Shown: positions 1-8,637 of the stretch, piece after piece
Numbering within the stretch: position 1 is the first letter of the stretch
Layout: the number at the start of each line of letters is the position of its first letter
Assembly (NCBI GenBank): GCA_002298165.1
Contig: DBMI01000115.1
Location: 145,744-209,743 of the forward strand
Source: Desulfarculales bacterium UBA702
Lineage (GTDB): Bacteria > Desulfobacterota > Syntrophobacteria > Syntrophobacterales > Syntrophobacteraceae
Direction: 5' to 3'
Length of the DNA: 64,000 nucleotides
The notes under the pieces: model-generated
Database searches by the model: none
Seen by the model: only the letters and a program-made list of their open reading frames with translations
Told to the model about the DNA's origin: nothing
Program-made: the position numbers and the translations under genes

Positions 1-258
1 AGAGCAATCGAGCTTGCTCGTACCCTGGTCGGAAATGAAATTGCCTCGGTTACAGAAGCCGATATCACACGTGAACAGGCTTATGCCGCTGCCGAAATGT
101 TCGTCTTTGGCACCACGGTAAACGTGCTCCCGGTTGTAGAATACGACGGCAAAAAGATCGGCGACGGGCAGCCCGGACCAGTTTCCAAAAGACTTCTGGA
201 ACTTTTTATAGACGACGAATTCAACAATAAGGAAATGCTCACCCCGGTTGGTGCCTAG
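1..258 (+). CDS. Class IV PLP aminotransferase, C-terminal part (partial)
   Basis: The window opens inside this gene; frame 1 is open to a TAG at 256-258 (85 codons). The visible C-terminal domain carries GTTVNVLPVVEYDGKKIGDG followed by QPGP, the late signature of fold-type IV PLP enzymes (branched-chain, D-alanine and 4-amino-4-deoxychorismate families), in which the GTT turn and the IGxGxPGP loop line the cofactor pocket. The PLP lysine lies upstream of the window, so substrate cannot be decided; branched-chain or D-amino-acid aminotransferase are the best guesses. The stop codon abuts the comEC start with no gap, so the two are probably cotranscribed. Confidence 0.8.
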   Translation, partial: RAIELARTLVGNEIASVTEADITREQAYAAAEMFVFGTTVNVLPVVEYDGKKIGDGQPGPVSKRLLELFIDDEFNNKEMLTPVGA

Positions 259-2817
259 ATGTCATCCCGCCCACTTTTATGGCTTACCATTTCCTTTCTG
301 CTGGGGATTGCCTCTCAACGGCTTGTCGCGGAGTTCATCAGCCCGGCCCACGGGCATCTTGCTATCGTTTCTCTTGGCCTGATTGCAACGTACGCAGTCC
401 TGCGTCCGAACTCTTTTCATCATTGCCCGCCTGTACTCAGCCCGCATTTGCCCGTACTCCGTCAGCTCTCTTCAGTCCTACTGTTCCTTGCGCTCGGGAT
501 GTGGGCGGGTTCGCAGGCTGCACCTCAACTCCACGGGCCGGAGAGGATATTGCAGTTCATGGACCGGCCGATGACTGTATACCGTACTGAAGTCTCGTCA
601 CCTCCCGAGTACTACCCGGACAAAGTGAGAATTCCTCTTCGCCTTATTTCAGCCTTGATCGACGGCAAGGAGGTTTCGCTGGATGTAGGTGCCCTTTTGA
701 GTGTTGCCGTGAAAAGCGGAATTCGCCCGACACTTCATGTGCCTGGGGATCAATTAATTATTCGAATGACCCTCAAGCCATTCAGGAATTTCGGGAATCC
801 AGGATCATTCGATTATGAACGCTACCAGGCAGAGAAGGGTTTTTATGCCTCTGCTTTTCTCAAGGATGAGACTTTCATCGCGACGGTTTCCCCGGAAAAC
901 GTGGTTATCCCGGGGGCTATCGCAAAGCGGGCATGGGGCAGAATAGACCTGTTTCGCCAGCGAGCCCTTTTCTGGTTAAGGGACTCGATGGGGGAAGATT
1001 CCGCTGCATTTTATGCCGCGCTGCTGCTTGGATACCAGAATTTCCTGGACGCCCCGTGGCAGGACGATATTCAAAGAACCGGCCTGAACCACCTTCTCAC
1101 TGTTTCCGGGCTGCATCTTGGCCTTGTCAGCCTTATCGTTTTCAAACTGGTGAGGTTGCTTGTGCGAAGCACCTGCCCGGCCGTTCTCAACCGAATAAGC
1201 GACAGCCGAATCGCCATATGGCCGGCGCTTGGCTGTGCGATCATTTACGCATTCCTTGCAGGCTTCGGCGTGCCTCCCATCTGGAGGTCTGTCCTCATGC
1301 TCGCAGTCTGTTTCGGAGCCTCTTTCTGGTATCGCGCGACAGACTCTCTCACAGTTCTCGCCTTATCGGCCCTTATTATCCTTCTTTTCGACCCGAACAG
1401 TTTATGGCAGATTTCATTCCAGCTCACATTTGCCTGCGTAGCCGCAATTATTCTGATTTACCCGCGCCTGCGCGGTATAGGGATTTCTCGACATATTCCG
1501 TGGGCAATTGCGCGAAATATTGCCTCTCAGTGCCAGGATGCTTTCCTGGCTTCCATTGCCGTAGCCATCCTGGTACTTCCGCTGACTGTTTTTTACTTCA
1601 ATGGATTCTCCCTGGCAGGCTTCGTTGCAAACGTCTTTCTCGTGCCATATGTCGGATTCATTATCCTTCCATGCGGGCTTATCACCCTCGCCGTCTTCTC
1701 CGTGAGCGAGGCTCTTGCTCTCCCGCTCGCCAAAGCTTCCGAACTGATTCTGAGCCTGTGTCTGCACCTTATAAAATGGTTTTCAGGCTTTTCCTGGAGT
1801 TATTTCTGGACCGGCAGCATCTCCCCTTCTCACCTGATTGCAATATATGCTGGTATAGGGATATTGCTTGCGCCGCTTACACGAAAAGCGAGAATCACCG
1901 GATTAGCTGCAATCCTGGTATTTTTCGGTGGAAATGCTGCTCTTGATCTTGCACGCGGATCTATTTCCGGCCACATTCTTCGGACAGATGTGATCGATGT
2001 CGGGCAAGGCACATCAACTCTGGTCAGATTCCCTACCGGAGAAACAATGCTGGTTGACGGAGGCGGGTTCAGGGATGACTCGCATGATATCGGCAGGTTG
2101 GTCGTGGCACCATTCCTCTGGAATATGGGTGTGCGAAAGCTCGACCACATAGTACTCTCACACGATCATCCGGACCACCGAAACGGGCTTCGATTCATTC
2201 TCTCAAACTTCGATACTGGTTGTTTCTGGACCAGCAAGATCACCGAATACCGCAAGCGTGATGGCAGCTCCCCCCTCGAAGAGATTGCATCAAGGCGTGG
2301 AATAAAGGTCCGCTCCTTCCCGGATTTATTAAATGAGCTGGCCATAGGAGATGCGCGGGTAAACGTGCGCCATCCTGGGCCGGAGGACATCGAACATCCA
2401 CATTCAGATTCACTGAATGATACTTCACTTGTTATTGAAGTGGTATTTGGCGATACCACTCTCATACTCCCCGGTGACATAGGCGCGGAAGTCGAGAGCT
2501 CTATTACTGAGAAATTCGCGAAAAACCGGCAGGTCCTGCTCGTTGCTCCCCATCACGGAAGCGAGTACTCAAACAGCGCGGAGTTTATTGACGCACTTCG
2601 GCCTATCGGCGTGATTTTCTCCTGCGGGTATGCCAACCAGTTCGGTTTTCCCGCCCCTGGCGCTCTCAACCGCTATGAAGAGCGAAAAATCCGGACCTAC
2701 CGCACCGACCTGGATGGGGCGGTGCATGCGGTTTCCGATGGACAGAAATGGTCAATAACAACACAAGCGGACAGGCATGGCAATGCTGATCAATTTTTTC
2801 GAAGACCCGTACATTAA
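259..2817 (+). CDS. comEC: ComEC/Rec2-type DNA uptake channel protein
   Basis: Predicted inner-membrane channel that passes single-stranded DNA into the cytoplasm during transformation. The 852 residues have the full ComEC order: N-terminal membrane segments and a soluble DUF4131/OB-like region (about 1-240), the Competence multi-helix membrane domain (about 250-560, with the typical LNHLLTVSGLHLGL stretch), and a C-terminal metallo-beta-lactamase-like domain (about 590-840). That domain shows DVGQG, SHDHPDHRNG (HxHxDH), LPGDIG and APHHGSEYSNS, so the putative nuclease metal ligands are intact. Length is slightly above the usual 750-800. The ATG follows the upstream stop directly. Its last 60 codons recur as two decayed copies further downstream (4536-4715 and 6455-6535). 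Confidence 0.95.
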   Translation: MSSRPLLWLTISFLLGIASQRLVAEFISPAHGHLAIVSLGLIATYAVLRPNSFHHCPPVLSPHLPVLRQLSSVLLFLALGMWAGSQAAPQLHGPERILQFMDRPMTVYRTEVSSPPEYYPDKVRIPLRLISALIDGKEVSLDVGALLSVAVKSGIRPTLHVPGDQLIIRMTLKPFRNFGNPGSFDYERYQAEKGFYASAFLKDETFIATVSPENVVIPGAIAKRAWGRIDLFRQRALFWLRDSMGEDSAAFYAALLLGYQNFLDAPWQDDIQRTGLNHLLTVSGLHLGLVSLIVFKLVRLLVRSTCPAVLNRISDSRIAIWPALGCAIIYAFLAGFGVPPIWRSVLMLAVCFGASFWYRATDSLTVLALSALIILLFDPNSLWQISFQLTFACVAAIILIYPRLRGIGISRHIPWAIARNIASQCQDAFLASIAVAILVLPLTVFYFNGFSLAGFVANVFLVPYVGFIILPCGLITLAVFSVSEALALPLAKASELILSLCLHLIKWFSGFSWSYFWTGSISPSHLIAIYAGIGILLAPLTRKARITGLAAILVFFGGNAALDLARGSISGHILRTDVIDVGQGTSTLVRFPTGETMLVDGGGFRDDSHDIGRLVVAPFLWNMGVRKLDHIVLSHDHPDHRNGLRFILSNFDTGCFWTSKITEYRKRDGSSPLEEIASRRGIKVRSFPDLLNELAIGDARVNVRHPGPEDIEHPHSDSLNDTSLVIEVVFGDTTLILPGDIGAEVESSITEKFAKNRQVLLVAPHHGSEYSNSAEFIDALRPIGVIFSCGYANQFGFPAPGALNRYEERKIRTYRTDLDGAVHAVSDGQKWSITTQADRHGNADQFFRRPVH

Positions 2818-3063
2818 TTACGGGAGAATTCACAATCATATCTTGAAAAATTGAATACTTAGAACAGTGACAAGATTGATTGACTCCGCCACTCTCGTAA
2901 GGTCACGGGATTTTGATTTTGCGAGAATCTCACTCGAGCGCCTTTTACATAAATGCATGGTTGTTTAATACATGGTTGCTGTGTTTGCTTGTGCATTTTT
3001 GCTGGCAATTATAAGTAACTAACTTACAAATTTAAAACCTTCTAGTACAATAAGCAATGTTGG

Positions 3064-4101
3064 CTATGGAATTGTATGTTGTTTTAAGATGGAGTAGCCG
3101 TCATTATCAAGTTCAAGGAAGAAGCCATCTGTTCCCCCGGAATAAGAGAGCATTCTAACTCTTTTCATAATATGTATGTCATTTTCCAGAAGGTACTTCT
3201 CTACCACCTCTAGGCATTCCAAAGTTTGGTGAGGATTATTATTTACAACTCGCTTGGTTAACGCTCTTGTCATTTCATTAGCTACATAGTTGCTGTTCAT
3301 TATCAATATGATTTTCCCATTCAGAGTTCCTGCTATTTTTAGTTTTTGACCGCCTAACTGGATTTGTCTCTTCGCCCCTGAGAATCCTGAGCAGTCTTGC
3401 GTCAAGCGATACGGATAGCTGCAGGTTACGTCAATGGTTGAACATTGGCCTTCCAGCTCAGCATTTCCAGATGCCTGAGATTCTATCCCCATTAGAGATG
3501 CGATTTGAATTGCAATGCTATCGACTGCTTTACCCAAATCGGCTTTATATAATTGGGCGTTGTCATCGTTAAATTCGACAAGCCTACGGCCCTTTCTGAA
3601 TAACTTATCAGATTGCAGCCAAGTTCTGATCAAGCATTCTCCCGTCGAATCCAGCACTTCCACCTTCGCCTCTATAGCCGCACTGGCCGGTTCACCGGCA
3701 TGCGCCGCCAGGCCGTGGACCAGCCTGATTTTCAGCACCGTGCTATTTCCAACTGCTTTCGCGGGTCCATCATTAGTTTCACTGTAAATTCTTACCACTA
3801 AGAATGTTGGTGCTAACTTATCCAATAATTTGGAATAAACCAGTTTTTTGATCGGTATATCCGAGACGGATTTCAAAAGAATATCAGGGTCACCGCCGAT
3901 TGATTTTCTGACTTGGCTCTGGCCAGTCATCCCAGTGTAATCGAAGATTCTTGCCTCCGGACCAGCATCAGTTAAAAGGACGATAATCTGTTTAATTTTG
4001 GCCGCTTGTTCAGGCTCCAATGATTTTTGGGTTGTGGCACATCCTATGATGACGACCATGAAAAGGATTAGCAGAACACTCTTCCTAAATGATAGTTTCA
4101 T
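3064..4101 (-). CDS. Predicted lipoprotein of unknown function
   Basis: Encodes about 345 residues. The ATG at 4101 is preferred over the upstream in-frame ATG at 4122 because AAGGA lies 8 nt before it on the minus strand. The N-terminus is a lipoprotein signal: basic MKLSFRKS, a hydrophobic stretch, then VVIIGC as lipobox, so the protein is probably lipid-anchored in the periplasm or outer membrane. The rest is a mix of beta-strand-like segments with several Cys (for example STIDVTCSYPYRLTQDCSGF). I do not recognise the family. Base composition is visibly more AT-rich than comEC or the phosphoesterase genes on either side, it is encoded against its neighbours, and it sits between the real comEC end and a comEC-tail remnant, all of which suggests acquired DNA. 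Confidence 0.65.
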   Translation of the reverse strand: MKLSFRKSVLLILFMVVIIGCATTQKSLEPEQAAKIKQIIVLLTDAGPEARIFDYTGMTGQSQVRKSIGGDPDILLKSVSDIPIKKLVYSKLLDKLAPTFLVVRIYSETNDGPAKAVGNSTVLKIRLVHGLAAHAGEPASAAIEAKVEVLDSTGECLIRTWLQSDKLFRKGRRLVEFNDDNAQLYKADLGKAVDSIAIQIASLMGIESQASGNAELEGQCSTIDVTCSYPYRLTQDCSGFSGAKRQIQLGGQKLKIAGTLNGKIILIMNSNYVANEMTRALTKRVVNNNPHQTLECLEVVEKYLLENDIHIMKRVRMLSYSGGTDGFFLELDNDGYSILKQHTIP

Positions 4102-4535
4102 CTGCCCTGTCCTTGGGAGCATTTATGCATCAACTTTTGCGATATGCGCCCTAACTGCGTGTTGGGATCCGATCCGGTTGATGGCCAGAAAATTATCGTG
4201 CTCTCAGGATTCTCAGCAGCATACAATTTCACCAGTAGAATACACAAGTGGAATACGCCTGAAACCCAGATTTTAGTCGCTCTCTTCTTACGCTTCCATT
4301 TCCAAAATCCACATAACTCTCCTATCCTTGTAAAAACGAGGAACCTGAAAAACGCAAGTTTTGCAAATCATATCTGGATTTGGCTGTCCTGTTTCGGATC
4401 GTGCTTATCGGGTGGGCAGGAGTCCGCGATGGAAATGATACCTGATCTGGTAATTTTATGAAAATTATCGGGTAGAGTAGTTGACGATTAAATTAAAATG
4501 GGCATGCATCCGGGGACGGATCGCGTTATATAACC
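4102..4535. other. AT-rich intergenic stretch, no convincing gene
   Basis: Open frames here (for example 4144-4461 on the plus strand) have no ribosome-binding site, biased composition or recognisable motif. The segment ends where homology to the comEC 3' end begins. I see no RNA gene or clear terminator. Confidence 0.4.
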
Positions 4536-4715
4536 TGTTATAACCCATTCGGTTTTCCGGCCCCGGGGGCTCTAAGGCGCTACGAGGAACGCAAAGTTAA
4601 GACATACCGGACCGATCTGGACGGCGCGGTCCGCGCCGTTTCCGACCGCAAACAGTGGACGATTACCCCGGAATCGCACAGAAACATCAATGATCGAAGG
4701 AAGCGGCAAAGATAG
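4536..4715 (+). pseudogene. Decayed copy of the comEC 3' end (second copy)
   Basis: Reading the frame that ends at TAG 4713-4715 gives PFGFPAPGALRRYEERKVKT, then YRTDLDGAVRAVSDRKQWTI. This aligns almost residue for residue with the end of the intact ComEC (QFGFPAPGALNRYEERKIRT, YRTDLDGAVHAVSDGQKWSI). No start codon, membrane domain or metallo-beta-lactamase core precedes it, so it cannot encode a functional protein. Many differences are silent or conservative, so it is either an old duplication or a piece of a related comEC brought in from another strain. It ends with its own stop, followed by AT-rich DNA. Confidence 0.85.
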
Positions 4716-5060
4716 AAAGTATCGCAATTAAAAACAATGGTTCTCCAATTCGCAGCGGACGTTTTCTCATCCAAAAGCTATGAAATAGACACGGAAATTT
4801 TGACTCTCCTGAGCTGATATGATCTTGAGGATTATCACTTACAATTACAAAAAAGTAAGCCCTTGTTTCGCACCTGTTCTCCCTCAGGATACACCTGTTT
4901 TGATTTTAGTTCTTATGCCGATTCCCATAATATGCCGAGACTAAATTATTGGGCCACTAACGCAAAAACCGAAAGCATACTAGTGGACAGGAAAACAAGT
5001 CGCCGCATACGATCAACCTGTGAGGCACTGTTCGATTGAATGTATTAGGGGAGGACAAGG
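4716..5060. other. Intergenic stretch upstream of the hydrolase gene
   Basis: AT-rich and without a supported coding frame. The only clear signal is the ribosome-binding site GGGGAGGACAAGG at its right edge, serving the hydrolase ATG at 5061. No confident promoter or terminator was found. Confidence 0.4.
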
Positions 5061-6023
5061 ATGTTATTTGCGCTTTTATCGACCTTCACCTGTGCAATAT
5101 GCCTTTTATGCCTTGGAGTTTCCGCACACGCACAGACCTCTCAAGCCAAGGTCAAACACCCTCCAGGGAATTTCGTTGTCATTAACGGCGCAAAACTTTG
5201 GTACGAGACCGAGGGCAATGGTGAGCCTCTACTGCTCATTCCGGGAGGGCCGGGTACGGCACATGACTATTTCCATCCTTTCTTTTCCGATTTAGCCGGC
5301 TGTTGCCGGATCATCTACTTCGATGCCTTTGGACGCGGCAAGTCAGACCGCGCGAAATCACCAGCAGAGTATACGTTTGAGAGGGACATCGAAGATGTTG
5401 AGGGCCTTCGCAGAGCGCTGGGATTGGGAAAGATCAACATTCTTGGCCATTCATACGGTGGAGCGGTAGCTCAGGCGTATGCGCTGAAATATCCGGAGTC
5501 AGTCAAAAGACTCATTCTGGCCAACAGCCCTTTTAGTGGAGAGATGTGGCAGGCAGGCCAGGATGTCTTCAATTACGAAATAAGAAACCAATTCCCGGAA
5601 ATATGGCAGAAAGTGGAAGAGGTACGGGCGGAGGGCTATCACTCAAGCGAGAAAAGGCATCAGAAAGCTTACCAGTTGCCTGCGGAACTGCTCTATTTTT
5701 ATAATGCCTCCAATGCGAACAAAGTATCGCAGGAATGGAACCCGGAGGTTTTTTTCGCAATAGCCGGCGATGATGCGAATTTCCTGATCGGAGGGGATAT
5801 CGCGAAACTCGATTTCAGAAATCAACTGAAAAGCCTTACGATGCCGATCTTGATCCTTGCAGGGCGCTTCGACAGAATAGGTCTGCCGAGGTATTCGCTA
5901 CAGTTCAAAAACTACGCCCCGCAAGCCAGGTTCGTTATGTTCGAGAAGAGTGGCCATTATCCTTTCATAGAAGAAAATGCTGAGACGGTACGGATTTTAA
6001 AGGAATTTCTAGGCAAACAGTGA
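5061..6023 (+). CDS. Exported alpha/beta hydrolase, proline iminopeptidase-like (S33)
   Basis: A 320-residue alpha/beta-hydrolase. The N-terminus is a Sec signal peptide (hydrophobic 2-22, then SAHAQ as likely cleavage site), so it is probably periplasmic. The oxyanion loop IPGGPGTAHDYFHPF matches the HGGPG region of proline iminopeptidases, with His replaced by Pro; GHSYGG holds the nucleophile Ser, LAGRFDRIG the acid, and SGHYPFIEE the catalytic His near the end. Triad and order fit peptidase family S33; the substrate could equally be a small ester or amide. The start is fixed by GGGGAGGACAAGG just before ATG. It lies in the patchwork between the second and third comEC-tail copies and seems to be a lone gene. 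Confidence 0.85.
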   Translation: MLFALLSTFTCAICLLCLGVSAHAQTSQAKVKHPPGNFVVINGAKLWYETEGNGEPLLLIPGGPGTAHDYFHPFFSDLAGCCRIIYFDAFGRGKSDRAKSPAEYTFERDIEDVEGLRRALGLGKINILGHSYGGAVAQAYALKYPESVKRLILANSPFSGEMWQAGQDVFNYEIRNQFPEIWQKVEEVRAEGYHSSEKRHQKAYQLPAELLYFYNASNANKVSQEWNPEVFFAIAGDDANFLIGGDIAKLDFRNQLKSLTMPILILAGRFDRIGLPRYSLQFKNYAPQARFVMFEKSGHYPFIEENAETVRILKEFLGKQ

Positions 6024-6037
6024 GTTTATACTAATTG

Positions 6038-6144
6038 GCGTTCAAGATCGTACCAGGAACCGCTATAGAAATGTAGCATAGCCCCTTGTGGGCGTTGGAG
6101 AAATTGGACGGGCACAAGGCCCCAAGCTACATCAACTTGAACGC
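6038..6144. repeat. Large imperfect inverted repeat downstream of the hydrolase gene
   Basis: Nested complementary arms: GCGTTCAAG (6038-6046) with CTTGAACGC (6136-6144), TGTAGC (6072-6077) with GCTACA (6126-6131), and CCTTGTG (6084-6090) with CACAAGG (6113-6119). It starts 14 nt after the hydrolase stop. It could fold as a long interrupted hairpin, act as an RNA processing or termination signal, or be the relic of a small palindromic repeat. There is no T-run, so it is not a standard intrinsic terminator. Confidence 0.6.
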
Positions 6145-6260
6145 GAATGGTATTAGAAGCCATGCATGGGACTGAATTGCGTAACGGAATTCAACTGTGC
6201 TCCGCGGATCGCCAATCACCATAATTATACCGGTTAACGCCACACGCGGAGGAAGACTCA

Positions 6261-6359
6261 ATGGAATTGGGAACAATCATTATTCTGCTGGCTGGGGTTG
6301 CACTCTGGTACGTAATCAACAGGTGGATTCTGCCCAACCAGAGGGGATCCGCCGGCTGA
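6261..6359 (+). CDS. Small single-pass membrane protein, 32 residues
   Basis: Short ORF with a strong Shine-Dalgarno (GGAGGAAG, about 5 nt before ATG) and a coherent composition: acidic start MELG, one hydrophobic helix (TIIILLAGVALWYVI, residues 5-19), then a polar tail with NRWILPNQRG. That is the layout of a one-helix inner-membrane peptide. The frame ends in TGA at 6357-6359. It is too short for similarity-based assignment by eye and no function is proposed. It sits just upstream of the third comEC-tail remnant and about 200 nt before the phosphoesterase gene. Confidence 0.55.
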   Translation: MELGTIIILLAGVALWYVINRWILPNQRGSAG

Positions 6360-6454
6360 ATCCCCTATTCCCCCGAAATCGGAGATTTCGTGAAGAAGAA
6401 GTCGTGCAAATAGTCGGCCCTTAAGCTACTCGGAAAATTCCGGGCTGACAGCGA

Positions 6455-6535
6455 GTGGCGCAGATCAATATGTACCGTCCCGATCTGCACGGCGCGGTAA
6501 AGGCCGTTCCCCACGTCAAACAGCGAACGATCTAT
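6455..6535 (+). pseudogene. Decayed copy of the comEC 3' end (third copy)
   Basis: The plus-strand frame reads AQINMYRPDLHGAVKAVPHV, then KQRTI. It aligns with KIRTYRTDLDGAVHAVSDGQ, then KWSI of ComEC, and more closely at nucleotide level with the second copy (shared GATCTG-AC-GGCGCGGT and CAAACAG blocks). Only about 27 codons are recognisable; no upstream comEC sequence is present and the frame runs on into the phosphoesterase gene. It suggests that the phosphoesterase gene was originally next to a comEC gene. Confidence 0.65.
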
Positions 6536-6561
6536 ATTGAAGAGAGGCAGGCAGGAAGGAG

Positions 6562-7374
6562 ATGCGCACCTATTTTTTCGGTGATATCCACGGGAATCTT
6601 CCGGCCCTTGAAGCCTGCCTCAAGCACTTGGATAGCTTGAGGCCCGATGCAGTTTTTTGTCTCGGCGACATCGCCGGATGGCTTCCGTTCGGGGATGAAA
6701 TATACGCCAGGTTTTGCCGGGAAGGGTTCCCGACTGTTGCCGGAAATCACGATCTGCTCATAGCGGGGGCAATCACCGATCATCCGAACCAGTTGGACAG
6801 AATCCAGGCAACAGCCTATAACGCCGGACTGCTTTCCCGTGTTAGCGGAGCTATCGACTATTTTCTAAATTTGCCTCTTTCAATTGAGAAAGAGGAAATC
6901 ACGATCGTGCATCACTCCCCGTTCAGCCTGCTGCAAAAGTGTGCCGCACCGGCCATCGACAATTTCGGCTATCTTGACGAAGCAGCTATGGCCGAATTAA
7001 CCCCACCTTGGCGGGAGTATGGAAAGCGGCTGATCGTGAGCGGCCATGACCACTTTCCGGCAATATTCGAGTTGCCGGAACGGGGCGACATAAGGCCTCA
7101 CCGCTTCGAACCGGATGAGTTGTCGCTTACGGTCCAAATAAATCCAGATTCGCGATACTGGGTTAAAGCCGGGAGCGTTGGCGGCCCATACCGCGATGGT
7201 ATCCCGGCGGCTAATTCAGTCCTCTACGACTCTTCACGGGGTACCATAATGCTTTTCAGAATTCCATTCGATACAAAAAATCTTCTCGCCCAGCTTTCCT
7301 CGCATCGGTTTTTTCGCAACCTGCCCACGATCAAGAAGTATATCGAGACTCTCAGGACCAGTGCGTCCGTGTGA
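6562..7374 (+). CDS. Calcineurin-like metallophosphoesterase
   Basis: A 270-residue cytoplasmic protein with all signature blocks of the dinuclear-metal phosphoesterase fold: GDIHGNLPAL (residues 7-16), CLGDIAGW, VAGNHDLL, VHHSPFS, and SGHDHFPAIFE with the final metal-binding His pair. The late GSVGGPYRDG segment is typical of the YfcE/diadenosine-tetraphosphatase-like subgroup. The substrate is unknown; a phosphodiester or nucleotide is likely. ATG follows AGGAAGGAG. The gene ends 23 nt inside the 3' end of the convergent galE, so the two mRNAs overlap tail to tail. Confidence 0.88.
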   Translation: MRTYFFGDIHGNLPALEACLKHLDSLRPDAVFCLGDIAGWLPFGDEIYARFCREGFPTVAGNHDLLIAGAITDHPNQLDRIQATAYNAGLLSRVSGAIDYFLNLPLSIEKEEITIVHHSPFSLLQKCAAPAIDNFGYLDEAAMAELTPPWREYGKRLIVSGHDHFPAIFELPERGDIRPHRFEPDELSLTVQINPDSRYWVKAGSVGGPYRDGIPAANSVLYDSSRGTIMLFRIPFDTKNLLAQLSSHRFFRNLPTIKKYIETLRTSASV

Positions 7375-8314
7375 CGGCGGCAATTTCCCGCACCGCCTGG
7401 TTAACGGACTTAAATTCGTGTGTAAACCATGTTTTGAGAAAAGAGTTGTCGGCCACGAGTTCCGGCGGATCCCCGGCGCGGATCGGCATTTCCCGTGAGT
7501 TTACACTGACACCCAATTCCGACTCCACGATCCCCAGCAGTTCCTGAACGGATACTCCCCGCCCTCTGCCGACGTTGGAAACCAGACGCTCCTTCGATTC
7601 AAGCATGTCGATTGCCGCAATATGGGCAGCGGCAAGGTCCATGACGTGCACGTAGTCTCGTACGGCCGTACCGTCAGGGGTGGGATGCGTCGTTCCGAAA
7701 AGAGAAAATTCCCCCCCCGAAAAGGCGGCCTTTATGAGATTAGGCAGAACGTGCGTTTCAGGCTCGTGCTTTTCGAAAATTTCACCTTCAGGGTCGTTCC
7801 CGATCACGTTGAAGTATCGAAGCATCGCATGCCGGATTCCCGCAACGGGTGCAATGCTCGAGATTACATGCTCGCATAGCAGCTTGGAAAGCCCGTAGGG
7901 ATTAGTCGGCTTTTGCTGGTGAGTCTCGCTGATGAGTGGTGTAACGGCGTTACCGTATGTTGCGCATGAACTGGAGAAGACCAATATTTTAGTTCCCGCG
8001 CGTTTCATGGCCTTCAAAAGCGAGATAGTTCCGCCGACGTTATTATCCATATAGAGATCGGGGAGTCGCGTCGATTCTTCAACGTAAGCCTTGGCTGCAA
8101 AGTGGATAACAGCGTCTATGTTGAAACTGCTAAGCGCATGAAAAAGGGCATCTTCATCGCGTATGTCACCGAAGGCGAAAGGGCCGAACTTGACCCACTC
8201 GGCCCAGCCATTTGACAGGTTGTCAAAAACAACAGGATAGTGCCCTGCTTTTTTGAGAAGCTTCGAAGTGTGTGAGCCGATATATCCGGCCCCTCCCGTA
8301 ACAAGAATTCTCAA
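7352..8314 (-). CDS. galE: UDP-glucose 4-epimerase
   Basis: Interconverts UDP-glucose and UDP-galactose for surface polysaccharide synthesis. The 320-residue protein is an extended short-chain dehydrogenase: NAD-binding GGAGYIGSH at residues 7-15, DIRD, FAAKAYVEES, SSSCATYG with the catalytic Ser/Thr, and the YGLSK catalytic Tyr-Lys pair near residue 145, followed by RYFNVIGNDPEGEIFE and a VRDYVHVMDLA substrate block. The start is TTG at 8312-8314, chosen because a perfect AAGGAGGT lies 4 nt before it on the minus strand; no in-frame ATG nearby gives a complete Rossmann motif. Confidence 0.95.
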   Translation of the reverse strand: MRILVTGGAGYIGSHTSKLLKKAGHYPVVFDNLSNGWAEWVKFGPFAFGDIRDEDALFHALSSFNIDAVIHFAAKAYVEESTRLPDLYMDNNVGGTISLLKAMKRAGTKILVFSSSCATYGNAVTPLISETHQQKPTNPYGLSKLLCEHVISSIAPVAGIRHAMLRYFNVIGNDPEGEIFEKHEPETHVLPNLIKAAFSGGEFSLFGTTHPTPDGTAVRDYVHVMDLAAAHIAAIDMLESKERLVSNVGRGRGVSVQELLGIVESELGVSVNSREMPIRAGDPPELVADNSFLKTWFTHEFKSVNQAVREIAAVTRTHWS

Positions 8315-8637
8315 GCGACCTCCTTTATATTCGCGCTGTGGCCATACTGGTAAAGGCCGCCAGCTTCATTTCATTGCCGCTTACCCGGCATCATGTTAAA
8401 GTGGCGCCGGCCTATGAACAAATTCTTATAAGCCGTTCACACCCATGGAAATGCTATATGGGCGCTTATGCCATGCCATTTATCGTTGTTTTCATGGGGC
8501 ACAATTGTACATTATTTCTTTGGTTTTAGCAGAAATAAAGCTTTCCTCTCCTGCTCTCGATGAGCAGAGGAAGGTCGGAGGCATTTGCCCTGGCTGTGAA
8601 ACTCAAGGGCCCTTTTGTTTAACAAAGAGAACCTTTT
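8315..8637. other. Intergenic region between galE and the DUF3786 gene, with a hairpin
   Basis: A divergent upstream region of 323 nt. The right half contains a hairpin near 8540-8575 (CTGCTC and GAGCAG around a TCGAT loop, extended by TTTCCTCT and AGAGGAA with a small asymmetry), which could be a 5' leader structure for the plus-strand gene. I looked for known riboswitch cores and did not find one. No ORF is supported. Confidence 0.35.

Noticed and set aside
933..1946. 337-codon plus-strand frame inside comEC
   Set aside because: Overlaps the intact comEC in another frame, no ribosome-binding site, Cys/Arg/Ser-rich shadow composition.
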